The notes beneath the pieces are model-generated. The model ran no database searches and was not told the origin of the DNA. It worked only from the letters and a program-made list of their open reading frames with translations. 30,865 nucleotides of DNA from a virus. Of the stretch, positions 22,209 to 29,426 are shown piece after piece. How positions within the stretch are numbered: position 1 is the first letter of the stretch; the number at the start of each line of letters is the position of its first letter. The stretch covers positions 1 to 30,865 of IMG/VR virus record IMGVR_UViG_3300037504_000098, one strand, 5' to 3'. The position numbers were made by a program, and so were the translations under genes.

Positions 22209-22916
22209 TCAGACCAAAATGTCAATTGCTCCGCTTGCAATGTCAATCAGCACCGTGTGCTTTATGTGCTTCTCAGTCTCCGGCTTGTGCACCTTGCGCA
22301 TGAACTCCCGCTTTTCTCGGTTGTTTGGGAACACCACCGTTACTGTATAGTCAGCAGACTCAGCATGATAGGACCCGTCCTCGTTTGTTTGATCCCTGGC
22401 GTTGTCTCTTTGCTTCTTTTTAATCTCTCGAGCATGCTCTACTGAGACAGTTTCTTGCGGGTCGTCATCAAAGACCGGCGACAGAAAATCATCACCAAGC
22501 AAAACTGATACGTCAGACTCGTCAAAACCAAGGTCGGCTACATAGTCAATTTCAGGAACGATATCCTTGAGGCTGGATAGAGCGAACACATCCCATTCGC
22601 CCTGCGCAGATGGGTTGTTCATGAAGACGTTTCCTGCTACCTCGGTTTTCTCGTCTACGTCTACCATTGCCACGGTCAGCTCGTAGTCCTGCTTACGTAT
22701 CACTGTGTCCATGGCCGCCAGCCGCTGATGTCCGGAGACGAGCGTCATAGATCTCCGGTTTACGACCAAAGGAGACCAAAGACCGTTGGTGCGCAAAAAC
22801 TTGCGCAGCTTCTTTGCCGCCCCCTCGCTTATCTTCCTTGGGTTGTAGTCTGCCTCTCGTATGTCCGCGCGGTTTACTACCTCAACCTCGAATGCTTCTA
22901 GTCTATTTGCCGCCAT
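22209..22916 (-). CDS. ParB/sulfiredoxin-type nuclease-like protein (IbrB-like)
   Basis: ATG 22916 overlaps the upstream gene by 14 nt. The 235-residue protein has a ParB/Srx N-terminal domain: NPRKISEGAAKKLRKFLRTN, then SPLVVNRRSMTLVSGHQRLA with the SGHQR motif near residues 61-65. The middle has DVFALSSLKDIVPEIDYVAD and the C-terminus is acidic, then basic. Proteins of this fold bind or cut DNA or hydrolyse nucleotides. ParB-like proteins next to PAPS-reductase-like proteins occur in the IbrA/IbrB pair and in phages. Whether this one acts on DNA or in packaging is unknown. Confidence 0.8.
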   Translation of the reverse strand: MAANRLEAFEVEVVNRADIREADYNPRKISEGAAKKLRKFLRTNGLWSPLVVNRRSMTLVSGHQRLAAMDTVIRKQDYELTVAMVDVDEKTEVAGNVFMNNPSAQGEWDVFALSSLKDIVPEIDYVADLGFDESDVSVLLGDDFLSPVFDDDPQETVSVEHAREIKKKQRDNARDQTNEDGSYHAESADYTVTVVFPNNREKREFMRKVHKPETEKHIKHTVLIDIASGAIDILV

Positions 22917-23529
22917 ACCATTGTGCCCGTTTTGTCATCGCTTCCACCATCGGTGACGCAGTCTTGAGTGCGCTGTAATCGGCCGGAAAATTGTTCTTTA
23001 CCCACAGCAGTAACTCTCCGTCAGCTTCTGATATCTCATGCTTCAACCCTCTGCTGTATTCAACGGGCAGAGGTAGCTTGTTTGCCTTGCAATACGCCAT
23101 GGCCTCCTTGGCGCTGATGTCGCACACTGGATAGAACTTCAAGTTCCTCGCGTCAACCCCGTCGACTGTTTTTGCCAGCATTCCACGGCGCGCGAAAGAC
23201 TCATCACGCCTTACGCCTTGCGCTATGTAGGAGATATCGTGCTCTTGCCGGAGCTCCGCCTCGATATCAGCCATCCTGATTTTCTTTCCACACTCTATCG
23301 ATCTTGTGGCTGGCCCCGGAAGTCGGTTGATCGTGATTCTGTATCGCCTTTCGTACCACCGTAATAGCGCGTCTTTCGATGGGGTTGTTGCAAAGTAGTA
23401 CAGATAGACAAAGACCATGTCTGATTCATGGTGCTTGCAGAGAAGATCCAGCATGACTACAGAGTCTTTGCCGGTAGAGAAGAAAACAATGAGCGGCTCC
23501 TGTGACAGAGCCGCTGCATAGTGAGTCAC
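22903..23529 (-). CDS. PAPS reductase-like PP-loop protein (IbrA/DndC-related)
   Basis: The start is GTG 23529 with GGAGG 10 nt upstream. The 208-residue protein carries the PP-loop FFSTGKDSVVMLDLL near residue 17-31, followed by DMVFVYLYYFATTPSKDALL, an internal IAQGVRRDESFARRG, and YPVCDISAKEAMAYCKANKL. These match the PAPS reductase / adenine nucleotide alpha hydrolase fold, including the late motif YPVxDxS before a helix. Members reduce PAPS, form thio-modifications, or act in DNA phosphorothioation (DndC). Only Cys79 and Cys163 are notable; no CxxC cluster for an iron-sulfur cofactor is seen. It is coupled with the ParB-like gene, suggesting a joint function. Confidence 0.82.
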   Translation of the reverse strand: MTHYAAALSQEPLIVFFSTGKDSVVMLDLLCKHHESDMVFVYLYYFATTPSKDALLRWYERRYRITINRLPGPATRSIECGKKIRMADIEAELRQEHDISYIAQGVRRDESFARRGMLAKTVDGVDARNLKFYPVCDISAKEAMAYCKANKLPLPVEYSRGLKHEISEADGELLLWVKNNFPADYSALKTASPMVEAMTKRAQWYGGK

Positions 23530-23532
23530 AGA

Positions 23533-23592
23533 TTAACCGCCTCCGCGGCCGCTGATTCTGCCACTCGGGGTGATGCCTGGAGATGTCAACAT
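23533..23592 (-). CDS. 19-codon micro-ORF (possible leader peptide)
   Basis: ATG 23590-23592 lies behind GGAGGAG and opens 19 codons (MLTSPGITPSGRISGRGGG), overlapping the ASCH stop and ending just before the PAPS-reductase-like GTG start. Its own GGAGGC forms the ribosome site of that next gene. Translation through it could couple the genes; a real product is unproven. Confidence 0.3.
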   Translation of the reverse strand: MLTSPGITPSGRISGRGGG

Positions 23593-24179
23593 ACGCTCCT
23601 CCTCTCTATGGATTTATCAAGATGATAACACATTTCAGGAAGTTCGACGTCAATGTTCCAAACCCGCAAGCGGCCCTCTACATTGATGACCGGAGAGACG
23701 TACAACCTGGGCGACCGGAGCACAAAATGGTACTGCCCATCTTCGGCCCATATCGACTGCGAATCTCGCACAACGTCAACGATCTCAACGTCACCGATAA
23801 TAGCGCCACTGCGTATGAATGGACGGTCAGCTCGTGCAAGAGCTTCTCGGCACGCCTCCTCGTCGTCCAGCCGATCAAGGCCGTAGTACTCAGCAGTGAG
23901 GACGTAGAGTCTCGCCAGCGATGCGATGAAGCCGTCGTGCTTATCTGCGTGTCGCAGCGCAGCGTCCACGGTCGGCGGATCTGGAGCAGGCACCGCAGCA
24001 TACGCCTCTGCAACCTTGTCTGGTATCAGATCCGCAGATATGCCGAAATGGTCAAGCTGTCCTGACGCATGTATCAGCACTCGACCTCGGTATTTGGTAG
24101 ACCACGTGCGGTTTTCAATGTCCTTTGCTCCTGACGCGATTAGGTACGCGTACGGAGCCGTAACGCTTATCACCTTCAC
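23586..24179 (-). CDS. ASCH-domain protein
   Basis: The start is GTG 24179 behind AAGGTGG. The 197-residue protein opens with the ASCH signature: ISVTAPYAYLIASGAKDIEN, RTWSTKYRGRVLIHAS, and later GAIIGDVEIVDVVRD and YHFVLRSPRLYVSPVINVEG with a closing LRVWNI. The ASCH fold is related to PUA domains and usually binds RNA or nucleotides; some bacterial members act on modified nucleosides. An Ala/Asp-rich helical insertion of about 80 residues separates the halves. It lies in the accessory region before the PAPS-reductase-like/ParB-like pair. Confidence 0.82.
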   Translation of the reverse strand: MKVISVTAPYAYLIASGAKDIENRTWSTKYRGRVLIHASGQLDHFGISADLIPDKVAEAYAAVPAPDPPTVDAALRHADKHDGFIASLARLYVLTAEYYGLDRLDDEEACREALARADRPFIRSGAIIGDVEIVDVVRDSQSIWAEDGQYHFVLRSPRLYVSPVINVEGRLRVWNIDVELPEMCYHLDKSIERRSVC

Positions 24180-24214
24180 AACGCCACCTTATCACACATC
24201 TTTACCATCGTCAA

Positions 24215-24736
24215 CTACCGCCATCCATCATAGTCAACGTGCGCCTTGTATGGTCCACTCCACGGCTTGTAGGTGACAATCTCCGGCTGCAGGCGAGCGT
24301 ACCACGGCGGCAGAAACGGTACCAAGTCACCGCGGTTGCGGACAGACAGTGTCCGAACTACGCCAGACAGCGCCTGGACAAACCGCCGGTTGCCGGTCCG
24401 CTTTGAACCGACGCAGCGCAGCAGCACTCTGTGCCCTTTGCGCGCAAGCTCCCGTGCGACGATCTGAGCAATTGCGCCGCCACGAGAATGACCGTTGATG
24501 TACCACTTTTGAGTATTTGGGTACGTCCTCAGCAACACCCTGAGCACGCGTATTGCCTCGTGGCGATCCATCCGGTTGACTCGCTCGTTGTCACCGATCG
24601 AGCGCATGGTGCGAAAGTTGTAGATCCAGTCTACCAAATCGTTGCTTCCGTCCACCCAGACGTCTACCTGATCGATCACGTGTGCAGAACGAGTGTATTC
24701 ATGCCTAAACTGTGTATTTCGAATCCTATGTGTCAC
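24215..24736 (-). CDS. Class 3 lipase-like alpha/beta hydrolase
   Basis: Start GTG 24736 is chosen because AAGGGG lies just upstream and overlaps the previous gene; a longer open frame exists to 24781. The 173-residue product has the strand VDVWVDGSNDLVDWIYNFR, the nucleophile elbow INGHSRGGAIAQI with Ser84, and candidate catalytic Asp137 (RNRGDLVPF) and His166 (YKAHVDYDGW). These match the lipase-3 fold, which hydrolyses lipid or acyl esters. It has no signal peptide, so it would act in the cytosol or during lysis. It could affect membrane lipids late in infection, or remove acyl groups made by the neighbouring glycan cassette; both are inference. Confidence 0.78.
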   Translation of the reverse strand: MTHRIRNTQFRHEYTRSAHVIDQVDVWVDGSNDLVDWIYNFRTMRSIGDNERVNRMDRHEAIRVLRVLLRTYPNTQKWYINGHSRGGAIAQIVARELARKGHRVLLRCVGSKRTGNRRFVQALSGVVRTLSVRNRGDLVPFLPPWYARLQPEIVTYKPWSGPYKAHVDYDGWR

Positions 24737-24956
24737 GCCGCCGCCCCTTGAGCTTGTCGACAAGCTCGTTGCACCGCGCAACCATCACGTCATACCGCGC
24801 TCTGAGCTCGGCGTTCTCCGCTTGCAGCCGCTCGCACTCCCGGAGCACGGCGTCGATATTCTCCGACGTACGCTTGATCGCCTTGCTTGTTTCTGACTTC
24901 GCCGCGATCGTTCCAGCGTCCTGACTCTCGGCAAGCGTTGGAAACCGTGTGCTCAT
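24726..24956 (-). CDS. Small coiled-coil protein
   Basis: ATG 24956 overlaps the previous stop in ATGA. The 76-residue protein is dominated by a heptad-rich helix from about residue 27 to 70 (AIKRTSENIDAVLRECERLQ and AENAELRARYDVMVARCNEL). The tail KGRRRDT is basic. Its function is unknown; it may act as an oligomerising adaptor. It lies in the accessory region between the DUF7694-like and the lipase-like genes. Confidence 0.65.
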   Translation of the reverse strand: MSTRFPTLAESQDAGTIAAKSETSKAIKRTSENIDAVLRECERLQAENAELRARYDVMVARCNELVDKLKGRRRDT

Positions 24957-25345
24957 ATCGTCTTTCCCCCTCGTGCGAAATCAGGCATCAGATCGTCGTC
25001 CTCATTCCACGGCGCCCAGATGTGAAGACAGTAAGGGTGTATGTTGATCGACCTATCGTCAGGAGGCAGCACCTGGTACGCCCACCGGTTCGATCCAAGA
25101 ATGACGTTTCTCACGCCTTTGATGTCGTCCCACGTGGGGAGCTTCCCCGGATAGCTCAGGCTGATGTGCACCCACACCGCGTTGTCATCCTCGATAGCAG
25201 CGCTTGCAACGATGGTCAGCTTTCCGCGTGTCCACTCAACCCCGTCGTCTGCTTCTCTGGTCCGCTCCCATGTCGCCGGCACATCAAGGTTTAGCAAATG
25301 CTCAAAAGCTTCTTCAAGCTCGATTTTAACTATCTCTCCGCTCAT
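24953..25345 (-). CDS. DUF7694-like protein of unknown function
   Basis: ATG 25345 follows CAGGAGGT; upstream in-frame ATG codons belong to the preceding gene's overlap. The 130-residue protein contains WVHISLSYPGKLPTWDDIKG, VRNVILGSNRWAYQVLPPDD and INIHPYCLHIWAPW. This pattern (HxS near PTWDDI, later QVLPP, HP and CLHxW) recalls the DUF7694 family often found in phages. Biochemical function is unknown. The start overlaps the dehydrogenase stop in ATGA, so it is translated with the cassette but may not belong to the glycan pathway. Confidence 0.6.
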   Translation of the reverse strand: MSGEIVKIELEEAFEHLLNLDVPATWERTREADDGVEWTRGKLTIVASAAIEDDNAVWVHISLSYPGKLPTWDDIKGVRNVILGSNRWAYQVLPPDDRSINIHPYCLHIWAPWNEDDDLMPDFARGGKTI

Positions 25346-26154
25346 GCGTGGTACCTCCTGTTGTGGTTGATGGTCTGCACAGATTGGATGAGTGGTAACA
25401 GCAGCCCTCGTAACGCTGCCGCGGCAAGCATCGCCGGAACGTCTTTGTCGAGGCAATGACTTGCGTAGTAAGGATGCTCCCGGTAACTGTAGGTGTGGTG
25501 CCTGCTGATTCGCTCATCGAGTAGCCATAGCTCCCGCCACTCGTCGCGGTCGAGCCCGTAGTGCTCGCATGCCTGCGCCATTTCGTTCACGAACGTGACC
25601 TTGGTTGCGATCCACGCATTCTCGCTGTACTTGACCAACTCGGCCATGGTGGCGCTCGTCTTGTAGATCCGGTAGGTGGCCGGGGTGTACTCTTTGTACA
25701 GCTCGGCCACGATGTCGCAATCTTCCTGAGCTCCGCCGAGGATCACAAAGTGGTGATCAAGAGCATTCGCGTGAGCGGTTGCCCCGAAGTACTCCGGACT
25801 CATAACTACCCGGTACCCTTCCTCACGAAGTCTCTGCGTCGTGCCAGGCGGCACCGTCGACTTGATCACCAGCACATCGCACTGCACGCTCCACTCCTCA
25901 ACGACGCTTTCCACGATAGACGTGTCAGCACTACCGGACGGTAGCTTGTCGGTGGGCACGCACACAAACCCAACGTCGTACCACTTACCTGGCTTTATCT
26001 CGTAACATTTTGTCTGCTCATCAGACAACCTCATCACCTCTACTTTTCGCTTACCGGCTAACATGTTTTTCGCCGGATCGTGCACATCCGCCTCCGGAAA
26101 CAGCTCAAGCATGTTTTCCCCAACGACTCCGTAACCGATGATCACAACTTTCAT
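25342..26154 (-). CDS. Short UDP-sugar dehydrogenase-like protein
   Basis: ATG 26154 overlaps the previous stop in ATGA, behind GGGGGG. The 270-residue protein has an NAD-binding GYGVVG near residue 7, the family motif VIKSTVPPGTTQRL, MSPEYFGATAH, and the central helix KYSENAWIATKVTFVNEMAQ. The catalytic Cys sits in HCLDKDVPAML. These match the UDP-glucose/GDP-mannose dehydrogenases, which oxidise a sugar at C6 to a uronic acid. The usual family length is about 400-450 residues; the C-terminal sugar-nucleotide-binding domain is absent here. It may be truncated but active with a partner, or have another substrate. Confidence 0.85.
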   Translation of the reverse strand: MKVVIIGYGVVGENMLELFPEADVHDPAKNMLAGKRKVEVMRLSDEQTKCYEIKPGKWYDVGFVCVPTDKLPSGSADTSIVESVVEEWSVQCDVLVIKSTVPPGTTQRLREEGYRVVMSPEYFGATAHANALDHHFVILGGAQEDCDIVAELYKEYTPATYRIYKTSATMAELVKYSENAWIATKVTFVNEMAQACEHYGLDRDEWRELWLLDERISRHHTYSYREHPYYASHCLDKDVPAMLAAAALRGLLLPLIQSVQTINHNRRYHA

Positions 26155-26798
26155 TCCCACCCCCCTTTGTATGTGAAGGCGGCCGCGACATTGCGCGCCC
26201 CTTCTATCTCTCGAGGACCATCAAACATGTCGATCCGATCCGCAAACCACTCCGGCGTTTCGGCGAACTCTGCCGCGCGCTTGCGGTGGTAGTAGTCCAT
26301 CATGACGACCGTTGCGCCACGGGCGAGAATCGGACCGAACCGATCAAACAGCGCATCGAGTGCAACCGTCCCCACGGTGCAGTCGTCTACCAGCAGCCCA
26401 ATCGGCCTGTCCGGCAACTCTTCGGTAAGGTACACATCGCCCTTGTGCGGGATGATCTCCGCGCCGATGTCCACGACGTTCTCCGCCCACAGCTTGAAAA
26501 ACGACTTGCCAACTTCTGGGATCACCGTCTTGCTCTGCCGGTACGCGTTCTTGCGCATCGCATAGAACACTTTCCATCGATCGTAGGAGTGAATCGGCAC
26601 GCAGCTCTCCGCCTCAATGACGCCCATTGCCAGGTATGCGGTCGTCGATCCCAGCCACGGACCGACGTCAACGATGCAGTGGTTGAGCGGCACCTGTGAG
26701 GCAAGCCGAAACAGCTCAGGCCCAATCGTTGAACCGCCACCGCCGAGCTCCGGTATCTGAGTGGCGCGTCTCCACACTGCACGTGTCATAGCTCTCAC
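26151..26798 (-). CDS. Class I methyltransferase-like protein (second of two)
   Basis: GTG 26798 with GGGGGGA upstream is favoured; ATG 26789 is also possible. The 215-residue protein shows NHCIVDVGPWLGSTTAYLAM, a SAM-binding motif I, then IHSYDRWKV, a motif II-like acidic loop, and later GLLVDDCTVGTVALDALFDR and TVVMMDYYH. This fits Methyltransf_24-type small-molecule methyltransferases. A sugar or nucleotide hydroxyl is a plausible acceptor by context. It overlaps both neighbours by 4 nt. Confidence 0.78.
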   Translation of the reverse strand: MRAMTRAVWRRATQIPELGGGGSTIGPELFRLASQVPLNHCIVDVGPWLGSTTAYLAMGVIEAESCVPIHSYDRWKVFYAMRKNAYRQSKTVIPEVGKSFFKLWAENVVDIGAEIIPHKGDVYLTEELPDRPIGLLVDDCTVGTVALDALFDRFGPILARGATVVMMDYYHRKRAAEFAETPEWFADRIDMFDGPREIEGARNVAAAFTYKGGWE

Positions 26799-27376
26799 AG
26801 CTCATCCCCCCGAACGCGGTGAAAGTAAGTGCAGTCACCGTCTGTTTCCTTGTCGTCCCCAAACACCTCGTCAACCGCCAGGCGCACCCCAGGAAATCGC
26901 GGCTCGTTGCCATAGTCGTGTCCACCGATCCACCCGCCGACACGCACCTTTGGCAACCACAATGCTATGTCCGTACGAACTGCGTCGTAAGTGTGGATTG
27001 CGTCGATGAACACGCAGTCGAGCGAGCGGTCCTCAAACTTCGACGCCGCATCTTCGCTGTACATCCGCATCATCACGGCCTGCTCTGCCCACGGCTTGAT
27101 TGCCTGTAACGTCTTTGCGTAGCACTCCTCAAAGTAGGGCTGCTGGTTCTTTGCGATTGAGTCCGGAGACTGCGCGTATTCGCTCTTCGCATCCGGCGCT
27201 TGCCAAGGATCGATCATGTACCACGTCAGTAGCGGGCGCGCTTTGAGCACTTCCATCGCCGTCCGGCCCATCCAAACACCAACCTCGGCGCCGTGCCACT
27301 CGACACCGTCAGGAATGCGCCGGAGGATTGCTTGCCACCGTCGCGGCCGGTTCGGGTCAAGTCGTTTCTTGGGCAT
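26795..27376 (-). CDS. Class I SAM-dependent methyltransferase
   Basis: The start is ATG 27376 with AGGAGA 8 nt upstream; a longer in-frame stretch upstream lies in the sulfotransferase gene. The 193-residue protein has WHGAEVGVWMGRTAMEVLKA (SAM-binding), WYMIDPWQAP, SLDCVFIDAIHTYDAVRTDI, and GGWIGGHDYG. This is the order of Methyltransf_24/TylF-like enzymes, several of which methylate sugar hydroxyls in glycans or antibiotics. The gene overlaps the sulfotransferase by 20 nt. The acceptor is unknown. Confidence 0.85.
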   Translation of the reverse strand: MPKKRLDPNRPRRWQAILRRIPDGVEWHGAEVGVWMGRTAMEVLKARPLLTWYMIDPWQAPDAKSEYAQSPDSIAKNQQPYFEECYAKTLQAIKPWAEQAVMMRMYSEDAASKFEDRSLDCVFIDAIHTYDAVRTDIALWLPKVRVGGWIGGHDYGNEPRFPGVRLAVDEVFGDDKETDGDCTYFHRVRGDEL

Positions 27377-27983
27377 AGCCGAATCTCCTATAGGCTGTCT
27401 GCTCTGCCGTCTCAAACACAGCTCGGCACTGCGGCGATACGTCCGGAGGTAGCGGAAAGTCGTTCCGTGGTTTCTTGGCAGCCTCAACGTATTGGATAGC
27501 TTCTTGCGCGACAGCTCTGGGCACGCCTATGGTCCCGAGAAGCTGCGGAAGCTGGCGATCCATGTCGTCGGTGTCGTAGACTACGCTGCACGGCCAGTCG
27601 GCGAACTTACAGAAAATGCTCGTTACCCATCCTGGATGCTCACTGCACAGCCAAAACAGGAATTGCTCAAAATCAACCTTCGCTTTGTCTGGCGGGTTGT
27701 TGATCTCGCGAAACGGGTGCCACCATCGATGCTCATACTTCGGGTACAGCGGCCATCCCCAATCGTGCTGAATCGACCAGACGCTCTTGATCCACTTGTA
27801 CGGATCTCGGACAAACACGTGGTGGTAGACCGTCATCGGCATGTCTACAACACCGGGGCAATCGTGCTTCTCGCCGATCCCTTTCCCAAGCACCTTGCAC
27901 CGTCGCAGCACCGCAGTAACAAACGTGCCGCCGGTCCTCGGATTGTGTAGGAATACGTCTCCGTTACTCAACCAATGTGCCAC
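27357..27983 (-). CDS. PAPS-dependent sulfotransferase-like protein
   Basis: GTG 27983 follows AAGGGGG with a 6-nt spacer. The 208-residue protein has the 5'-phosphosulfate-binding loop VFLHNPRTGGTFVTAVLRR near residue 10-28, and VYHHVFVRDPYKWIKSVWSI, whose RDPYxWxxS matches the 3'-phosphate-binding element. The middle is rich in Trp/Pro and may contact a sugar. These are hallmarks of sulfotransferases, which transfer sulfate from PAPS. In this cassette the acceptor is probably a glycan. Overlaps of 20 nt with both flanking genes suggest coupled expression. It lacks a membrane anchor. Confidence 0.83.
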   Translation of the reverse strand: MAHWLSNGDVFLHNPRTGGTFVTAVLRRCKVLGKGIGEKHDCPGVVDMPMTVYHHVFVRDPYKWIKSVWSIQHDWGWPLYPKYEHRWWHPFREINNPPDKAKVDFEQFLFWLCSEHPGWVTSIFCKFADWPCSVVYDTDDMDRQLPQLLGTIGVPRAVAQEAIQYVEAAKKPRNDFPLPPDVSPQCRAVFETAEQTAYRRFGYAQETT

Positions 27984-28707
27984 TGAGTACCCCCTTAAAT
28001 GCGTCGAGCTTGATGTGCTGGATCGGGCCCATCCGGTAGGACCGACGTTTGTTCTTACCTTTCTCGCCGCCTCGGTCAGATGCGCTTCCGTGTCCGATCA
28101 GATCTTCCGGGTTCAACCGGTCGCCCTGCAAGTGTCGCATGTGCAGACACCGAAGATCAGAGACTTCCCAATCGGCGACATCGTGCGACTTGGCGGCCGC
28201 GGGTTTAACAACGCGCGTTTTGCAGTGAAACAGCGTGCGCTCGCCATCTTCCGGCCACTCGACAATGTTAGCGAAGTTGTACAGCTTGGTCGGGTTCCAA
28301 GATGGTGGTCCAAAGTGCCCAATTGCAAACCGCGTGTTCATATCCGTCACGTGGAAATACATCCCTTTGCATTGCCAGCAGGAGTCAAGCGCCCCGGTCT
28401 CAATCACCCCACGCACTCGGCGAAGTCCCTCCGGGTCGTAGATCTCGTCTCCGTCCACGCCGAAAACCCACGTGTCAGTGCCCACGTACGGCACCACATG
28501 ACGGTGTGTCTTGCGCAGATCCGGCTCATGCTGGATGGTGTAGCTGACCCGGCCGTTTAGCGCCGACACCGCTCGGTCCTCCGTTCGGTCGGTGCTTCCG
28601 GTGTCGATCACAATCACATGGTCGGCAAACTCCCGGACAGCTTTGAGCGCTGCACCAATGAATAGTTCCTCGTTTTTGACCATGCTCACCACTACTATTT
28701 GCATCAT
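27964..28707 (-). CDS. Family 2-type glycosyltransferase
   Basis: ATG 28707 follows AAAGGGGG and overlaps the previous stop in ATGA; a second ATG follows directly. The product is 247 residues with the GT-A signature: VVVSMVKNEELFIGAALKAV, HVIVIDTGSTDRTEDR and the metal-binding VFGVDGDEIY (Asp85, Asp87). These match the GT2 subgroup that includes LPS-core and peptide glycosyltransferases. The C-terminal region contains a His/Arg-rich segment (RCLHMRHLQGDR). It has no membrane segment, so it would use cytosolic NDP-sugars. Confidence 0.87.
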   Translation of the reverse strand: MMQIVVVSMVKNEELFIGAALKAVREFADHVIVIDTGSTDRTEDRAVSALNGRVSYTIQHEPDLRKTHRHVVPYVGTDTWVFGVDGDEIYDPEGLRRVRGVIETGALDSCWQCKGMYFHVTDMNTRFAIGHFGPPSWNPTKLYNFANIVEWPEDGERTLFHCKTRVVKPAAAKSHDVADWEVSDLRCLHMRHLQGDRLNPEDLIGHGSASDRGGEKGKNKRRSYRMGPIQHIKLDAFKGVLSGTLVE

Positions 28708-29426
28708 TCCCCCTTTGCAGCGTCTACCACGTCCGCTATGTCCTGCCACGCGCGGCACGCCGCACGCATCGCACTTGGCCATCCTGCTATCTGCCGGAGC
28801 ACCGCCCTCCGAAGTTGTGACTTGACGTGCAGCACGCGCGTGTGCGGGCCGAAACGCATCCAGTCGTCATTGCACGCATTCCACACGGCGCACGGTAGCT
28901 CGACGATCTGCGTCGCTCCGTCGTCGTGCTCGACCATCCATCCAAGCGACGCTTGGTTCTGGCCTTTGTACTTGCGCTTGTACGGTTGGTGAAAATCATC
29001 GTCGAGATACATCTGCTCGTCTATCTCGCCCCACTTGCGAATGAACGCCCGCGACCGATTGTTGACGCGGACGAAAACCACGCCGCCGTTGTACGGCCAC
29101 TGCGTAGACGTCCGTCGCGTAAGCGCGATGTCGAAATCCTGATCGTAAGCAGGCGAAAGCGACTGCAACACCACGGTGTCTGCGTCCATCATCACCACCC
29201 TATCTCCGTCCTGGCACGCCTCAACAAACGAAGACCAGAACTTGAACTTGTAATGATTGCTGCTCATCCCGCTGTTTTTCTTGACCTCGAGCGGTGGCGG
29301 AACCTGGTGCATGACAAGCTGCGCTTCCGGCCAGTTGAGCTCAACGCTTTTTGCAAACACCTCGCCAAGCCGGTGGTAGGCTGTCCGTTCATCGTAGTCG
29401 AAAACGACACTTACGACGTAGTCCAT
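28704..29426 (-). CDS. Family 8-like glycosyltransferase
   Basis: ATG 29426 follows GGGGG. The 240-residue protein contains HYKFKFWSSFVEAC, the metal-binding DxD in VVMMDADTVV (Asp81, Asp83), and WPYNGGVVFVRVNN, all typical of GT8-type enzymes that transfer hexoses from UDP-sugars. It is shorter than many GT8 proteins and lacks a membrane anchor. It overlaps RusA by 16 nt and begins the accessory cassette. Substrate and acceptor are unknown. Confidence 0.83.
   Translation of the reverse strand: MDYVVSVVFDYDERTAYHRLGEVFAKSVELNWPEAQLVMHQVPPPLEVKKNSGMSSNHYKFKFWSSFVEACQDGDRVVMMDADTVVLQSLSPAYDQDFDIALTRRTSTQWPYNGGVVFVRVNNRSRAFIRKWGEIDEQMYLDDDFHQPYKRKYKGQNQASLGWMVEHDDGATQIVELPCAVWNACNDDWMRFGPHTRVLHVKSQLRRAVLRQIAGWPSAMRAACRAWQDIADVVDAAKGE

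Noticed and set aside
24186-24214. Promoter TTGACG-17-TAAGGT before the ASCH gene, with a CTTATCACAC half-site like that at 1704
   Set aside because: The presumed -10 coincides with the ribosome site AAGGTGG and would give a leaderless message. The -10 match is only 3 of 6, and the half-site is single and probably due to chance.
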